In this document: positions 47,131 to 58,209 of the stretch, one piece after another
Numbering within the stretch: position 1 is the stretch's first letter
Layout of the letters: each line of letters starts with the position of its first letter
Assembly (NCBI GenBank): GCA_029931535.1
Contig: JAQPZY010001471.1
Span: 1,364,001-1,428,000, forward strand
Direction: 5' to 3'
Source: Margaritifera margaritifera
Taxonomy: Eukaryota; Mollusca; Bivalvia; Unionida; Margaritiferidae
DNA length: 64,000 nt
Program-made: the position numbers and the translations under genes
The notes under the pieces: generated by a model
Told to the model about the DNA's origin: nothing
Database searches by the model: none
Seen by the model: only the letters and a program-made list of their open reading frames with translations

Positions 47131-48216
47131 TCGCCCATCTGTTAGTAAAGTATCAGACTTTGGGATATTCTTAGCTCTATTCTCTGGACAAAGATATATT
47201 AATAGTGTATGGATCAAATATTCAGGTCAGACAAACTCACATTTCCCTTCCAAATACACACAACACTGTTCCAAAACAGACAGCCTCATCCGCTGAAACC
47301 CATGACGTCGTATTTTTCCGTTTTAGTGCAGACCGACACCTCAGGCTACACTGTTACAAAACATATGAACCAAGATGGCGCCTATGTTAAATTCCCGTAG
47401 ACCCCTACCCCTATAAATTTTCGACCCTATTTAACACAGCCCCCCCCCCCCCCATGCGCTATTGTTACAGGCTCTACTACTTATGGCGCCATGTTAGTAA
47501 AGAAACTCCCGTTTGGTTTAAAACGCGCAGAAGATGACAGTGTTAGGGACCCCCTGGAGACAATCAGGTAATAAATTATAAATTGATGAATAAGTGACTG
47601 TGTTTTGTGCATTTCGTTTTTAAAATCGGAATGGGGGGGGGGGGGATAAAATAAACGGGATGGTAAGAGAATACTATAGGGGGTCCAAATATATTGGGTT
47701 TCTTTTATTTTTTGTGGAGAAATTTGCGGCGAACAAAATGTATGATTTTTTTCTTTATTCTGCTGTAAATTACAGCGCCCACATACATTCGAAGCATATT
47801 TTTGTCTCGCATAAATAGCCGAGGTTATTCAGAATGGTAGCGCACTTTACACGAGACGAGATTACGTGAGAATAATACGTCACTGTACATATGACAACTT
47901 GGGTATTAATTCATTAAAAAAAATATTCAAAACCTACCTTAAGTTAACAATGCATTTCTTACCTTGAATATGTTTAACTAAGCTGTTACTAAGTCCATAT
48001 ACGTCAGGAAACAGATCGTAGTATGTGTACTACTTTATTGCGCAAGAATTTTGCACTGTTTTTTTGGCGGGATGTGTGACATAAAATGTGGAATCAAACT
48101 GATTCGTAACTTCGCAGTCACTGCTACGGATAGGCAGAGATAGCCGATAATATCCGAATACAGAGGTCTATTATTTATTGACAGAAAAGGCTAAAGCCTT
48201 TCCGATTGCCCCAAAA

Positions 48217-48238
48217 GTCACGTGATACCTGACGTAAT
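48217..48238 (+). promoter_or_regulatory. RETREG: CLEAR-like E-box and CRE-like site upstream of RETREG
   Basis: GTCACGTGAT (48217-48226) matches nine of ten positions of the CLEAR box GTCACGTGAC bound by MiT/TFE factors, and TGACGTAA (48230-48237) is a CRE/ATF-like site. They lie about 70-90 bases before the ATG, where a proximal promoter or 5'UTR would be. MiT/TFE control of mammalian FAM134B is known; its relevance here is inference. Confidence 0.5.
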
Positions 48239-48308
48239 TTATCAAAACAAACTTATGGTGTTTGAGATACTACGAATGTTTTGACACTAGTCAGCTACAC
48301 AGTCAAAA

Positions 48309-48481
48309 ATGGACACCCCTGACAGCCAAGATGATGATAACCCTCTGACTTTGATTGAAGAAAGACTCAGGACCTATTTGAATCCAGTGGAACCCCTGAT
48401 CATGCGAATCCAAAGCCTCTTGGTGTGGGAATATCCCTTGCGAAGCGCTGTCCTGTTTGTCATTGTTCACATTTTGTTTTG
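48309..48481 (+). CDS. RETREG: RETREG/FAM134 reticulophagy receptor, coding exon 1
   Basis: 57 codons plus TG. An acidic N-terminus ([12 protein letters not shown]) leads to [20 protein letters not shown] and a hydrophobic run to W58. The 'QSLLVWE.PL.S....FW' pattern is the start of the reticulon-homology domain of RETREG1-3, ER-membrane receptors that curve and fragment ER for autophagy. An in-frame TAG at 48288-48290 supports this ATG. The donor is TTTTG|GTATGAGG; without splicing the frame ends six codons later. Exon phase 2 fits exon 2. The animal has probably one RETREG, so I do not choose among 1, 2 and 3. Confidence 0.88.
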
Positions 48482-48641
48482 GTATGAGGGAGTTGCTACA
48501 TAACGTCTGGTTGTTAAGTGTCACACTCACATCTAGTCTGAAGGTTAATCTAACATATAATTTCCCTCATGTAAAATGAACTTGAATTTGGATTTTTTTA
48601 AAAAGTGTTTCTCGGGGGCTGAAAATAAGCACCATGCAGTC

Positions 48642-48735
48642 TAGACCAACAAGTTGTTCTCCACCTTTTTTTTTTTGCCACCTTTTTTTTTTGCCACCAG
48701 TAAAAAAAAAAGGTGGAGAACAACTTGTTGGTCTA
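48642..48735. mobile_element. 94-bp perfect foldback MITE with exact 9-bp target duplication
   Basis: The arms TAGACCAACAAGTTGTTCTC continuing through CCACC and a T-run are perfectly inverted at the right over about 34 bases, leaving a loop 'gccacc..' of about 25 bases. CATGCAGTC flanks both sides exactly (48633-48641 and 48736-48744). The 9-bp duplication suggests a Mutator-like mobiliser. Perfect arms and duplication mean a very recent insertion. Confidence 0.88.
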
Positions 48736-48840
48736 CATGCAGTCCTGTTGAGAAATATTGTGAAATCATGCAGAACTCCCCATTTTAGCAATTGGCTTGT
48801 GTATTATTTAATCAGAAATTTATGTTCTTTTTTTTTTCTT

Positions 48841-49135
48841 TTCATATTCATCCCGGTTTATCACTCAGCCTATCTGTTTGCCTTTCAGTCTCATGGTGTG
48901 TCCATCTATATCTGTGTTCGTTATTTATTTGTCTTGACTGTCTCATGCATAATTAACCCTTTCACAGACCACATTATATGTAAGAAGGTCACATGACTGC
49001 ATGGTCAGTTGGATTCTTCTTCGATGTCAGAACAGTATAAAACTCATTGTGAACAAGAGAGATATTTCCTTAAACTTATCAAATCGAATAAAACTCAACA
49101 GTTCTTTAGTGAATTGAAATGTTCAAACATTATTT
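48841..49135 (+). repeat. diverged duplicate segment, copy 1
   Basis: Matches 51193-51465 in order: 'atattcatccc.gtttatc', 'tgtctgactgtc' type words, 'agtcacatgactg', 'tgtgaacaagagagatat', and 'gaaatg.tcaaacat'. Orientation is the same. Non-coding. Confidence 0.6.
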
Positions 49136-49277
49136 TTTGGCTTTTTGGTGAAAAATATTAATAGATTATTTTTTTAGCTTTTGAGGTCAATTTATAACCT
49201 TGCTTTACAGGTTCCACATTATTTGTCTTCCATTGCAATAGCACTGTAACATCTTCCTGGTCTTTAGTCAAGGATAG

Positions 49278-50635
49278 CAGGGCTGAGCAAATTTTTTTTT
49301 TACCACTAGTCCAGGACAAGTGGTTTCAGAAAATTCACTTGTCCCACCTTCTCTTCACTAGTCCCACCTTACTCTTCACTAGTCCCACCTTAGTTTTCAC
49401 TGGTCCCAAAATGGTAATCACTTGCCGAGATTTGATGAGATGTATGTACTTAATCCATAGAAAAAACAAACAAAACAATATACAATATAATTATTTCTTA
49501 AAAGAATTTAATTTTTCAAAAACATTGGTTGTTATTATTGGTGTGTCGGCAACTCTGACTTCACTGATTTTCTGCACATGCTGGCTAGTGTCATGCATAT
49601 ATTGTGCTACACAGGCCTTGTGGGAACCAGACATGTCATGAGACTTGATTGGTTCAGTCCTGAATTTGTCAGTTCCACTGACAAATACACTGGGTGAATT
49701 TCCAACCTGTGCCAGTTTTGGATATTGTTTGAAATAACTGCAAAACATCTTTCCTTCCGAGTCAATATATTCAAGCCAGGGATAACAATCAACCCAGTGC
49801 GGCTGAAAATTTCTGTCTCTTAGTAGTGTCAAATTTGACATTTTTTGCCACCACGGATTCTTGCTTATGTCTCTTTGGAGAAATAGCTACCACACACTTA
49901 GTACCAGTCTTACGTTTTATCCCTCCACTTTCAAACAATTTTTCATTCTCCAAATTGCCCTTATTACCTTCCACGCGAAAATAATTTAGCAAACTCATTT
50001 TATCCACAGAGTAACTATCAGCTTGCTTGACAACTACTTCTAAAGTGATCATAACATATATTTTCTCTTTTAAATATGATCAGAGATGGCTCATTAATAA
50101 GCGTAATTGTTTCGCTTCAAACGCAATATCGCACGTGGAAGTTAATCCTCTGTATAATCAATTATAAATAAAAGAATCATTACTGTCATTTAATCAGTTC
50201 ATAAAGGAAACCAACACTGATGTCGGTAAAGTACCTTTCATTAATTTAATTACACTGACTCGCTGAATTAAAATCATAGTGAGCCTCACGTGATGATCTG
50301 GCTTGAGTAAACACACTGCAACAAAGCCGCTTAAAACACTGCTAATTGCTTATACTGGCTTTCTTTTGTTTGACGTGTTTTGATTTGCCGATAATTTGGT
50401 CGCTTAGCCCAAATATGCAGTCAAGCAGTAACAGGATGTAAATGTATACACGAAGAGGGGTAGAATCAAGTATTCAGTATGCCCGGAGGGCATGATTGAC
50501 CAAATAAAGGTAGATATAGTGATTAAAGCACGAAAATAAGGACTTGCCCGACTATTTTATAAAGCACTTGTCCCGGACTAGCCACTTGGAAAATGAGTAG
50601 TCCGGGTGTCGGGCTATGGGATTTGCTCAGCCCTG
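49278..50635. mobile_element. internally deleted hAT element in RETREG intron 1
   Basis: The ends CAGGGCTGAGCAAAT and ATTTGCTCAGCCCTG are perfect inverted repeats, extended inwards by 'gtcc.ggacaagtgg'-type subterminal sequence on both sides. GATAG flanks each end (49273-49277 and 50636-50640). Inside is a broken transposase N-terminus on the minus strand. No catalytic or dimerisation domain remains, so the element is non-autonomous. Confidence 0.85.
49491..50052 (-). pseudogene. hAT transposase N-terminus with TTF-type zinc finger, frameshifted
   Basis: Two minus-strand frames join: 49789-50052 (starting near MSLLNYF with a basic IKRK...SPKRHK stretch) and 49491-49841 (VDCYPWLEYIDSEGKMFCSY, then KACVAQYM). 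The WL.Y....G.MFC..C/F pattern with downstream SGSHKAC is the TTF-type finger found in ZNF862- and KIAA1586-like hAT-derived proteins. The frame shift falls around 49800-49815, where both frames cover the same segment. The DDE/hATC part is deleted, so the protein cannot transpose DNA. Confidence 0.75.
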
Positions 50636-51192
50636 GATAGGAAAATATTTTGCCTGGTAGCCTTGGACAACTAAATTTTAGCTTTGGGCAACCAAGTGTC
50701 TCACAGTCGCAGCCTGGTTGGTCAACTAGAATTTGGTGGCTAAGGTTTATAATGAGTTTGATAACTATGATGAAGAACAGGGGCAACCAATGGGTCTGTT
50801 AGCTGTCATTCATGCCAGTGTTAATGTTAATGTTTACTAAAGATTTGATTCTTGCTAGGCAGAGTCAATAATGTATAATACTGCTATTACTCAGCGATTC
50901 AGGACTGACTAGTTAAGCTAGATGTTCAGCTCACTGAAATAGACATATTTACTTTCTGACACTGGTTAGGTTATTGCAAAACAACAATTACCCAAGGGGA
51001 TACACCAGGAACAAATCAGTAATCAGTATAATCACGTTTACTTTAGCCACCATTCTTAGACTGCCCACAGTTAGATTGTCACATTATGAGACTATGTGCT
51101 TTAAAATCGTCCACACATGGATATCTTCAGAAGGCCCCATTCCCGATCACTGGAGAAAAACCCTCGATGAAAGTTACCATAGCCTTTCATGT

Positions 51193-51465
51193 TTTTAATA
51201 TTCATCCCAGTTTACCCATCTGTCATCAATCAATCTGTCTCAGTTTGTCTGTATGTGTGTTTATTATTGTCTGTTTGTCTCCTTGACTGTCAGCTGAACA
51301 TTTAGCCCTTTTGAGCACATTGTTATATAGTCATGTGACTGTTCATATCCATCCATCCCAGGATGATAGAAAAATATACACTCAATGTGGACAAGAGGGA
51401 TATATCCCTCAACTTGGTGAAACCAAAATAAAAATCTGATTTTCTAATGAAATGCTCAAACATTT
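51193..51465 (+). repeat. diverged duplicate segment, copy 2
   Basis: Partner of 48841-49135, about 2.35 kb downstream in the same intron and orientation; the hAT element lies between the two. Confidence 0.6.
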
Positions 51466-51964
51466 TTGTAACCAGGGATCTGTAACTCATTTAAAGGTAA
51501 TGCTCCTATATTTTGTAACCAGAGATCTGTGGAAATGAATGACTTGCAGAGGTCAGTAGCTTGATTACTTGTTTTCATGTAAACTCATTTGTGCGCATGG
51601 CCTCACTCATTTAGTCTCTGTTCAGTGAGATGTTTTCCAATACCACTGTAGTCTCCAACTTAATAATAGTTTAAAAGTCGGAGACAACAGTTGTATGGGC
51701 AAACAGTTGTTTAACAAAGACTATATGAGTTAAGTGACAGGTGACTGCAGGTTTAAGGTGACATAATACTGCAGGAGTGAAGTGAGGCATAATTGCCTAA
51801 CATAAAGATAAATGATTAAACTTAAGACAAGTCACACATTTCCATGGATATTTGGTTAGTGAAATGTGGCCAGCAAACACCAGCCCATGATATGGGGCAG
51901 CAAAATTTGGACATTTTAATGGTCAAATGGCTCTGATGTCACCTCTCTGTGGAGTGACATCAGA

Positions 51965-52035
51965 GACTCTGACTGGTGCATTATGTGACAGCAGATCTGA
52001 GTCAACTCTGGTTGCAATAATCACATGTATATACA
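51965..52035. repeat. fragment of the palindromic MITE family
   Basis: 'gtgcattatgtgacagcaga' and 'tctgagtcaactctg', then 'acatgtatatac', match the right half of the 10142-10355 MITE at low identity. Confidence 0.5.
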
Positions 52036-53369
52036 GCTATTACAGTATACCTGCACTATAAAGCCTCACAGTATACCATTGCCCCTCTTATAATATTGAT
52101 ATGGTCATGGATCCCATTAAAGTGGTCAGATTGTGTCTTTTATTGCTTTTTGATTTATTTCACATTATTTTAATTATTGTCTTTAGAGAGCACTGTTATA
52201 AGGTGGAGGCACTGTATCTCAGTTCATATTCAGTAAGTGGCATAGAGGTGATGTATATCAGTTGGGTGACTTACTTCAGCCTTCCCACAATCAGCACTAT
52301 AGTTTCCTTTGGCTAATCCTAGTTCCTCTACCAATCTAAGGCAGCCTTTTATCACACTTTTTTCCATGTGGCCATGGTGATATGTGGTGGTCTGTTGATA
52401 TAGAAAAATCTCTATGTTTTAAATGCACACAAATCTTTGGGACTGTCAAATTACTCACTTACATACCTCATTAGAAGAGGGTACTCTGATAACACTGGAA
52501 GGATTTAACAGACATATCACATTGCTGTCTGTAATGGTTTTATTGGTATACTACAGATACTTTCTTATCGTGAAAATATCGTGCTTGCTGACTGGCTTGC
52601 AGACTAGCACAAGGTGCACTTCAGGCTGCACTCTTGTACCATTGATACCTTAAAATCGCATAAGGCACATTGACAATATACCTGTTGGAATAACCGTTGA
52701 CACAATGCAGTAAAGTCAGTGTGACTTACTGAGTTGCTTGTTCTGGACTGTATCATATGTTGCTGAATTGGACAATGCTTGATCTTCGTCAGTGCAATGC
52801 TATACTACAAGTATAACTGCTTTTTCAAGTGCTTTTTGAATGAGATACATCATGATGTTAGACTCTTGTGATTGGCTTACAAGTCTTTCGGAGGTGAATT
52901 TTAATAATATTTATGAAAAAAGCTGCATTGAGAGTGGCTTTTAAGCACTTAGAAAATTCCAAAACTGTTTTCATGGGTATTGTGGGCGCGGGGCAGCAGG
53001 AGTTGCCCACCTGCCACCAGGCTCCTTCTGACCCAGGCGAGTGGACACATAACCCCAGCCTATTGGCCCCAAGAGATTTGATGTTGATGGGCTATTATCA
53101 TCCCCAATATCATGTGTGATTCCTGCTAGCAGACTATTTATGTTTTTGTCTAGCTAGTAGCATTCCGGCTAGCTTGGTAGGTATCCTAGTCTTGTCCACT
53201 TTAACATATTGTACACATGGAGTTGAAATTATGCTATGAAGTGTAATATAGCAAGGCATAATTTTATATTTTTTTTTATGCCTCAATTAAACTTTTTTAA
53301 TCTTTATTCCTGAACACAGTTGGAGATTACTTCTAAAATTGTCTGTAATTTGTTACCTCTGATTTTTAG

Positions 53370-53476
53370 GGCAGCTGCAACAAGCACCTGTAGATTTTAC
53401 TGCCTGTCAGGTATGATACTGTTGGTAATATTTGTTACATACACATGGAAGAGGAAAATCTGGCCACATTTACAAG
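53370..53476 (+). CDS. RETREG: RETREG/FAM134, coding exon 2
   Basis: The acceptor tttttag and donor CAAG|GTAAAT bound a 107-base exon that completes W58 and encodes AAATSTCRFYCLSGMILLVI to FVTYTWKRKIWPHLQ, ending phase 1. Residues 70-81 form the second half of the first membrane hairpin, and TWKRKIWP matches the family's conserved QWKNKIWP-type motif. An internal CAG|GTATGATA could act as a donor, but stopping there would delete the conserved motif. Confidence 0.87.
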
Positions 53477-54104
53477 GTAAATTATAAATTCATTTTATTT
53501 AAAAAAATACTTTGAAAGTATAATGTACCTACCTGAAGAGCATCCATGACAATCCGAAAGCACTTTATTTCATATATATACATACAGGGATTTCCTTTGA
53601 GCCCATTACCCAGGTCCCTTACGCAGCAATGAGCTGCCAGGATGCATGTGTTTTGACTCCCTTGGGTCCCCGGGACACACCATATTTTAAAAGGGTTCCT
53701 TTTGCTTTTGTTGAGTATCTAATAAAAATACACTACATAACAGGCTTTGTCTGCATATTGACACCATTTCAAGCAATGATCACTTGATATCGCTCCATAT
53801 ATATGGTTCCTGACTATTGTATTTGCAACCATATCATTTATGGAACCATGTTTTTATTTGACTTAAAAATTCCAACAACACTGTCCTCATCCTGATATAT
53901 TTTGTCTTTTAATTTCACATGTTGATGGATAAAACCTGTTACTCTATTAAATTTATGCACAGAACCATAAAATAACAGGAGCACTAACAGAAGCAATCAA
54001 CAGTCTGTTGGCAAATAAGTGAAATGCCAAAGTCTGGTCAAATTTTATTATTGTGTATATCAAGGTCCAGTTTTGTTTGTTTCTTTTTTGCTTTTAACAG
54101 AACA

Positions 54105-54300
54105 TTTAACACATTATTGGCTATATCATGCCAAGGAGATGGCATCTAAGTGCCTTTCCCAGGGACACTCTGAGGCCATTTGCCTGGGTGGGTATAGAAT
54201 TCACTACCCTTTCCGAGGCAGTTTGCCTGGGTGGGTATCAAACTCATGACCCTTGCATTACAAATCTGATGCTCTCCCTACAGCGCTACAATTTGTGATC
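54105..54300 (-). mobile_element. tRNA-derived SINE, reverse orientation
   Basis: On the minus strand a tRNA-like head (A box around 'tagcgctgtagggagagc', B box 'gagtttgatacc') is followed by a doubled 'acccacccaggcaaa' segment and 'tgggaaaggcacttagatg', the body type also seen at 3617-3772. It lies in RETREG intron 2. Confidence 0.65.
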
Positions 54301-54382
54301 CTTAGAATTGTTATAATGAACCATCTTGCAATTTTAGTCTTTTTTTAAAACTGCTGATGAATTAACTCTTTCACTTTTTCAG

Positions 54383-54416
54383 TGCAGCGTTTACCATCCC
54401 CTGAAGATTCAGACAG
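54383..54416 (+). CDS. RETREG: RETREG/FAM134, coding micro-exon 3
   Basis: A 34-base exon between ttttcag and AG|GTTTGT, encoding V(split)QRLPSPEDSD and the first two bases of Ser. Phase 1 in, phase 2 out, which exactly links exons 2 and 4. It forms the cytosolic loop between the two membrane hairpins, where the family has a 'VPRPD..D.ESW' type sequence; the fit with ...DSDSW is good. Confidence 0.82.
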
Positions 54417-56059
54417 GTTTGTTTCTACAGTTCTGTGTATAGTGATATATTATTGAACTAGATTAACATTATTGAGAAAATATAATAAGTGCATTCATTT
54501 TTGTCTACACTTATGTGTGATTTACATAAGTCATGCAGTGAGTTTAAACAACTTGTTCAACATACAGTCTGATTGCATTGCCACTAAAAATATTGGATAT
54601 GGGTGATTGTCAGATAAACAAATGCAAGCCAAGAATGACTTCTAAGAAGTCATTCCCATTTGAGGTGCTATATGCAGGAGATTATGGTTGAAAAGTCTGT
54701 ATTAGAATTTCACTTCCCCTATAAAATTTTCTCCACTATGTGCAACTATTGTTAACTCACACTGCCATAAAGCCTTGTGAGCTTATAGTATGGCGATATA
54801 TCTGTTGTCCGTTTTTTGTGTGTCCATCAACATTTGCTTGTTAACGCTGTGGAGGTCATGTTTTTTTTATTCAATTTTGATAAATCATGGTCTCAGCGGC
54901 TATTCTGTTTTACCCCCCAGCAAATTTCCTATATAGGTGTCATGTCTATACTGGTCACCTGTAGGTTATTGACAGTGACCGCTTTCAGTGTATGCAAACT
55001 AAACTTTTGTTTCTTGAGGAAGGCATTGTTTAGATAAAAGCATATCATGTGAATCAATGTGCAAAATGTTCTTATTTCACTTGTACTCACCGTACTCCAG
55101 TCACATTGTCAGTGTAACTCAAAGGTGTCAATATGTCAAATTCGATAGTGAGTCAGCTTTTATCATAGGGGAGAGGGTTGAAGCAATTGGTGTGCTGGAT
55201 GGTGGCACAAACAGTCATGTTGTCATAGCAGAAATGGGAGTTGCTTTTTGTACCAGTGTGACAGGTGTGGTTCAATATCTTTATCTCTATGTCTGTAAAT
55301 TAAAGCTATCTCTGATGAAAAAAGTTCATCTTTGTGGAGAGATCTGACTTACATCCCTTTTCAGTAGTGTCAGGGGTCATTCAGTATTTATAAACTTGTC
55401 TGTAAAGGCAGGCAAAGTTTCTGTTCATGTATTATGAATAATAGCCAATAAGGCTTGTTTTCATTCCTTATTGATCACAGGCCTTTCACATAAGCTGACT
55501 GCCTTTGATCTTGGCAAGTTGAGCAGTTGGTTAATCCAGATATTGTTTGAAGTGTGAACAGCTGTTTCTTAGCCTAATTATACAAGTTGGCCAAACTTTA
55601 TTTCAAAGTTGTATATAAGCTGTCAATTAGTTCTGAAATTAGTGTTTGTTACGGTGCACAAAATAAACTAAGATCAGTGATTTTTTTAAGAGTCATTGAT
55701 GATTTAATTCATAGGATGGATTAAAGTGAACAGGATACAGTAATCTTGTGTGGAATATAAGTTTGGGAGGGAAAAACATTATTTATGTATTTATGATTTT
55801 GTTGAATATGCACATAACTAAATCTGTTAATAATGCAATACTAATAATATATGTAATAATAATAATAATAATATTATTCTGTGGATGGTATTTGTTCAGA
55901 AGCCAAGTTTGAAAGGTGAACCTGCATACAGCAGTCACCTGTGTACAAAGGCCAGTTTTGCTTTTTCCCATGAGTGGCCGCTATTGACGGGTTTGACTAG
56001 GTGTATATCATCAGTATCTTCAGGAAGTTTGAATATGGGTGAGATCTATATATAATAAT

Positions 56060-57780
56060 AAGGTGATCTTGCACCTGATTGGCTGAGCTTGTTACTACTC
56101 TGGAGGCCATATTTCTGATCTGATTTTGATTACGCTCGGAATATATGCTTATATCATCAAGATCTCAGACAAATTGATAATGAGCGAGATCCATGCATAT
56201 TAATGAGGTCTTGCATTTGATTTGCTTTACTTTATACCACTCTGGAGGCCATATTTCTGGTTTGATTTTGATAAACCTTGGATAAGATTATATGATCAGA
56301 ATATTGGATGAATTCTATTATGAGTAAGATCCATGCATATTATTGAGTTGATCTTGCATCTGTTTGGCAGGCCTTGTTAGGACACTGGAAGCCATATTTT
56401 TGATCTGATTTGATCAAACTTAGAATATAGGCTTACACCATCATGATCTTGGACAAGTTGGATAGTGAGCAAGATCCATGCTTATTAATGAGGTGATCTA
56501 ACTTCTGATGGGCTGAGGTTTTTACTACCCAGGAGACCATATTTATATGCCCCCGAAAACATATTTTTTTGGGGCAGGGGCGGGGGTATTTGGAGTCTGC
56601 TCATCCATTCATCTGTCCATTCATCACGCTTTTGTTTACTTAATATCTCCTAAACCCTTTGAGATATAGTCATGAAACCTGGTATGCTTTGGTATGATGG
56701 CTAGACACTTTGTCCTTTTAAAAACAGAGTCTGTCTGATCAGCATTTTAAGAGTTATTCCCATTTTTATTAAAATTTTTGTCACTCCATCTGTCACACTC
56801 CAGATATCTTCATGAAACTTGGTATGCATTTGTGTCATGACAATTGTTTGTGTTTGTGTCCTATATAAGATTAGATTTGGCTTTGTCAGATTAGTACTTT
56901 TAGAGTTTTATTACAAATTGTGTCTCTCAGTCCATCACAATAGTTTTCCAGTTCACATTTCCTGAACTGTCTGAGATATCTTCATGAAACTTGGTATGCA
57001 TGTGTATCATGACAAGAGTCTGTGTCCCATATCAGATTTGGCTTTGTCAGATTAGCACTTTTAGAGTTGTCTCCCCAAGTTTGAAAATTGTCTTTGTACT
57101 TCATATCTCCTTAACCGTTTGATATATCTTCATAAAACTGAATATGGTCTTGTATAATGACTGGACAATGTCTTGTAAAAGAAGGGGCTCACATGGACAT
57201 TGGGCTATTATTATCAAGATCTTGCAGGACTTCAGTAATGAGCGGGATCTATGCATATTAATGAGATGATCTTGCATCTAATAGACTGAGCTTGTTGCCA
57301 CTCTGGAGGCCATATTTCTGATCAGATTTTGATCAAACTTTGAATATAGGCTCATATCATCATGATCTCAGACAAGTTTGATAGAGTGAGAGCCATACAT
57401 TTTAATGAGATCATGCATCTGGTTCTAGCAGCTCTATTTATGATCAGATTTTGATCTAAGGTGTTAAATAGTTTTATGTCATCAAGTTTATGAGGTAATC
57501 TTGTATCTGATTGGCTGAGCGTGTTACCACTCTGGAGACTAATTTAGATATAATTTTGCTCAAACTTGGTAAATAAGCTTATATCATCGTGGTTTTAGAC
57601 AGGTTCTCTAACAAGTGAGATGTGCCCATATTTTGCGGTAATTTTGAATCTAATTGGCTGACTTCTTTAGAGACTATATTTCTCATCTGTTTGAGATAAA
57701 ACTTGGTAAATAGGTTTATATCATCAAAGTCTTAGATGAGTTCAGTTGTGAGCTTGAGGTATGCATATTAATTATGCTTT
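56060..57780 (+). repeat. about 145-bp tandem array split by another repeat
   Basis: 'gagatccatgcatattaatg', 'aggtgatcttgcatctgatt', 'ggctgagcttgttac' and 'ctctggaggccatatttctg' recur every 140-150 bases at 56060-56540 and again at 57195-57770. Between them, 56541-57194 is a different repeat in which 'gatatcttcatgaaacttgg' recurs three or four times about 160-190 bases apart. The second family appears to have inserted into the first. Confidence 0.8.
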
Positions 57781-58209
57781 TATCATTATAAAGAAGTTTT
57801 TCAGACAGTACTCAAATAGTGGCACACTATATGCAGGATTGTGCTGTTAAACCATATGCATACACACACACACATATGTTATGTTCTTCAAATACTATAT
57901 AAGCCTGCTTAGTGAAACGGTAAACTGTAAAGTTATGTAAGCCAGCTGAGCGATATCAGACCCACTTGGGTGTCCTATTTGATCTACTATAGGTCAAAGA
58001 GTATGTGTAATATTGATAATATTGAATATCAACAACAGATATGCTTAGAGTTCAGAAATTGTCAAAAGAAAATGGGTTCAATTTTTTAAAATCTAAACCT
58101 GTGTGATTTTATGCCAATTGCATACAATTCATGATGACCCAAAACTCTGTCATGGCCATTCTATTATTCCTATTTTTAGGACTTATTTTTTACTGTAAGC
58201 TAGCTTCTG

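Larger units (their letters stand above)
44245..47665. mobile_element. 3.4-kb element with long inverted terminal repeats, left arm interrupted by a MITE
   Basis: 44245-44402 is inverted at about 47515-47665 (shared 'tcatcaatttataattt', 'acctgattgtc', 'ttaaaccaaacgg'). 45190-45430 plus 45565-45625 is inverted at about 47225-47500 (shared 'gtgttaaatagggtcgaaaa', 'ggggtctacgggaatttaac', 'ataggcgccatcttggtt', 'gatgaggctgtctgttttg'). The left arm is split by the MITE at 44566-45098, and a 140-base internal duplication follows 45430. The interior carries two copies of an unfamiliar coding relic. Superfamily unknown. Confidence 0.75.
48482..53369 (+). other. RETREG: RETREG intron 1
   Basis: A phase-2 intron of 4.9 kb holding a perfect foldback MITE, an internally deleted hAT element, two diverged copies of a 270-base segment and a MITE fragment (about 51965-52035). 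No other gene supported. Confidence 0.8.

Noticed and set aside
48634..48996. 120-codon frame starting in the foldback MITE
   Set aside because: The first third is translation of the hairpin arms and T-run; the remainder is repeat sequence.
55057..55347. 96-codon plus-strand frame in RETREG intron 3
   Set aside because: No recognisable family, no neighbouring splice partners, and it lies inside the intron of a well-supported gene.
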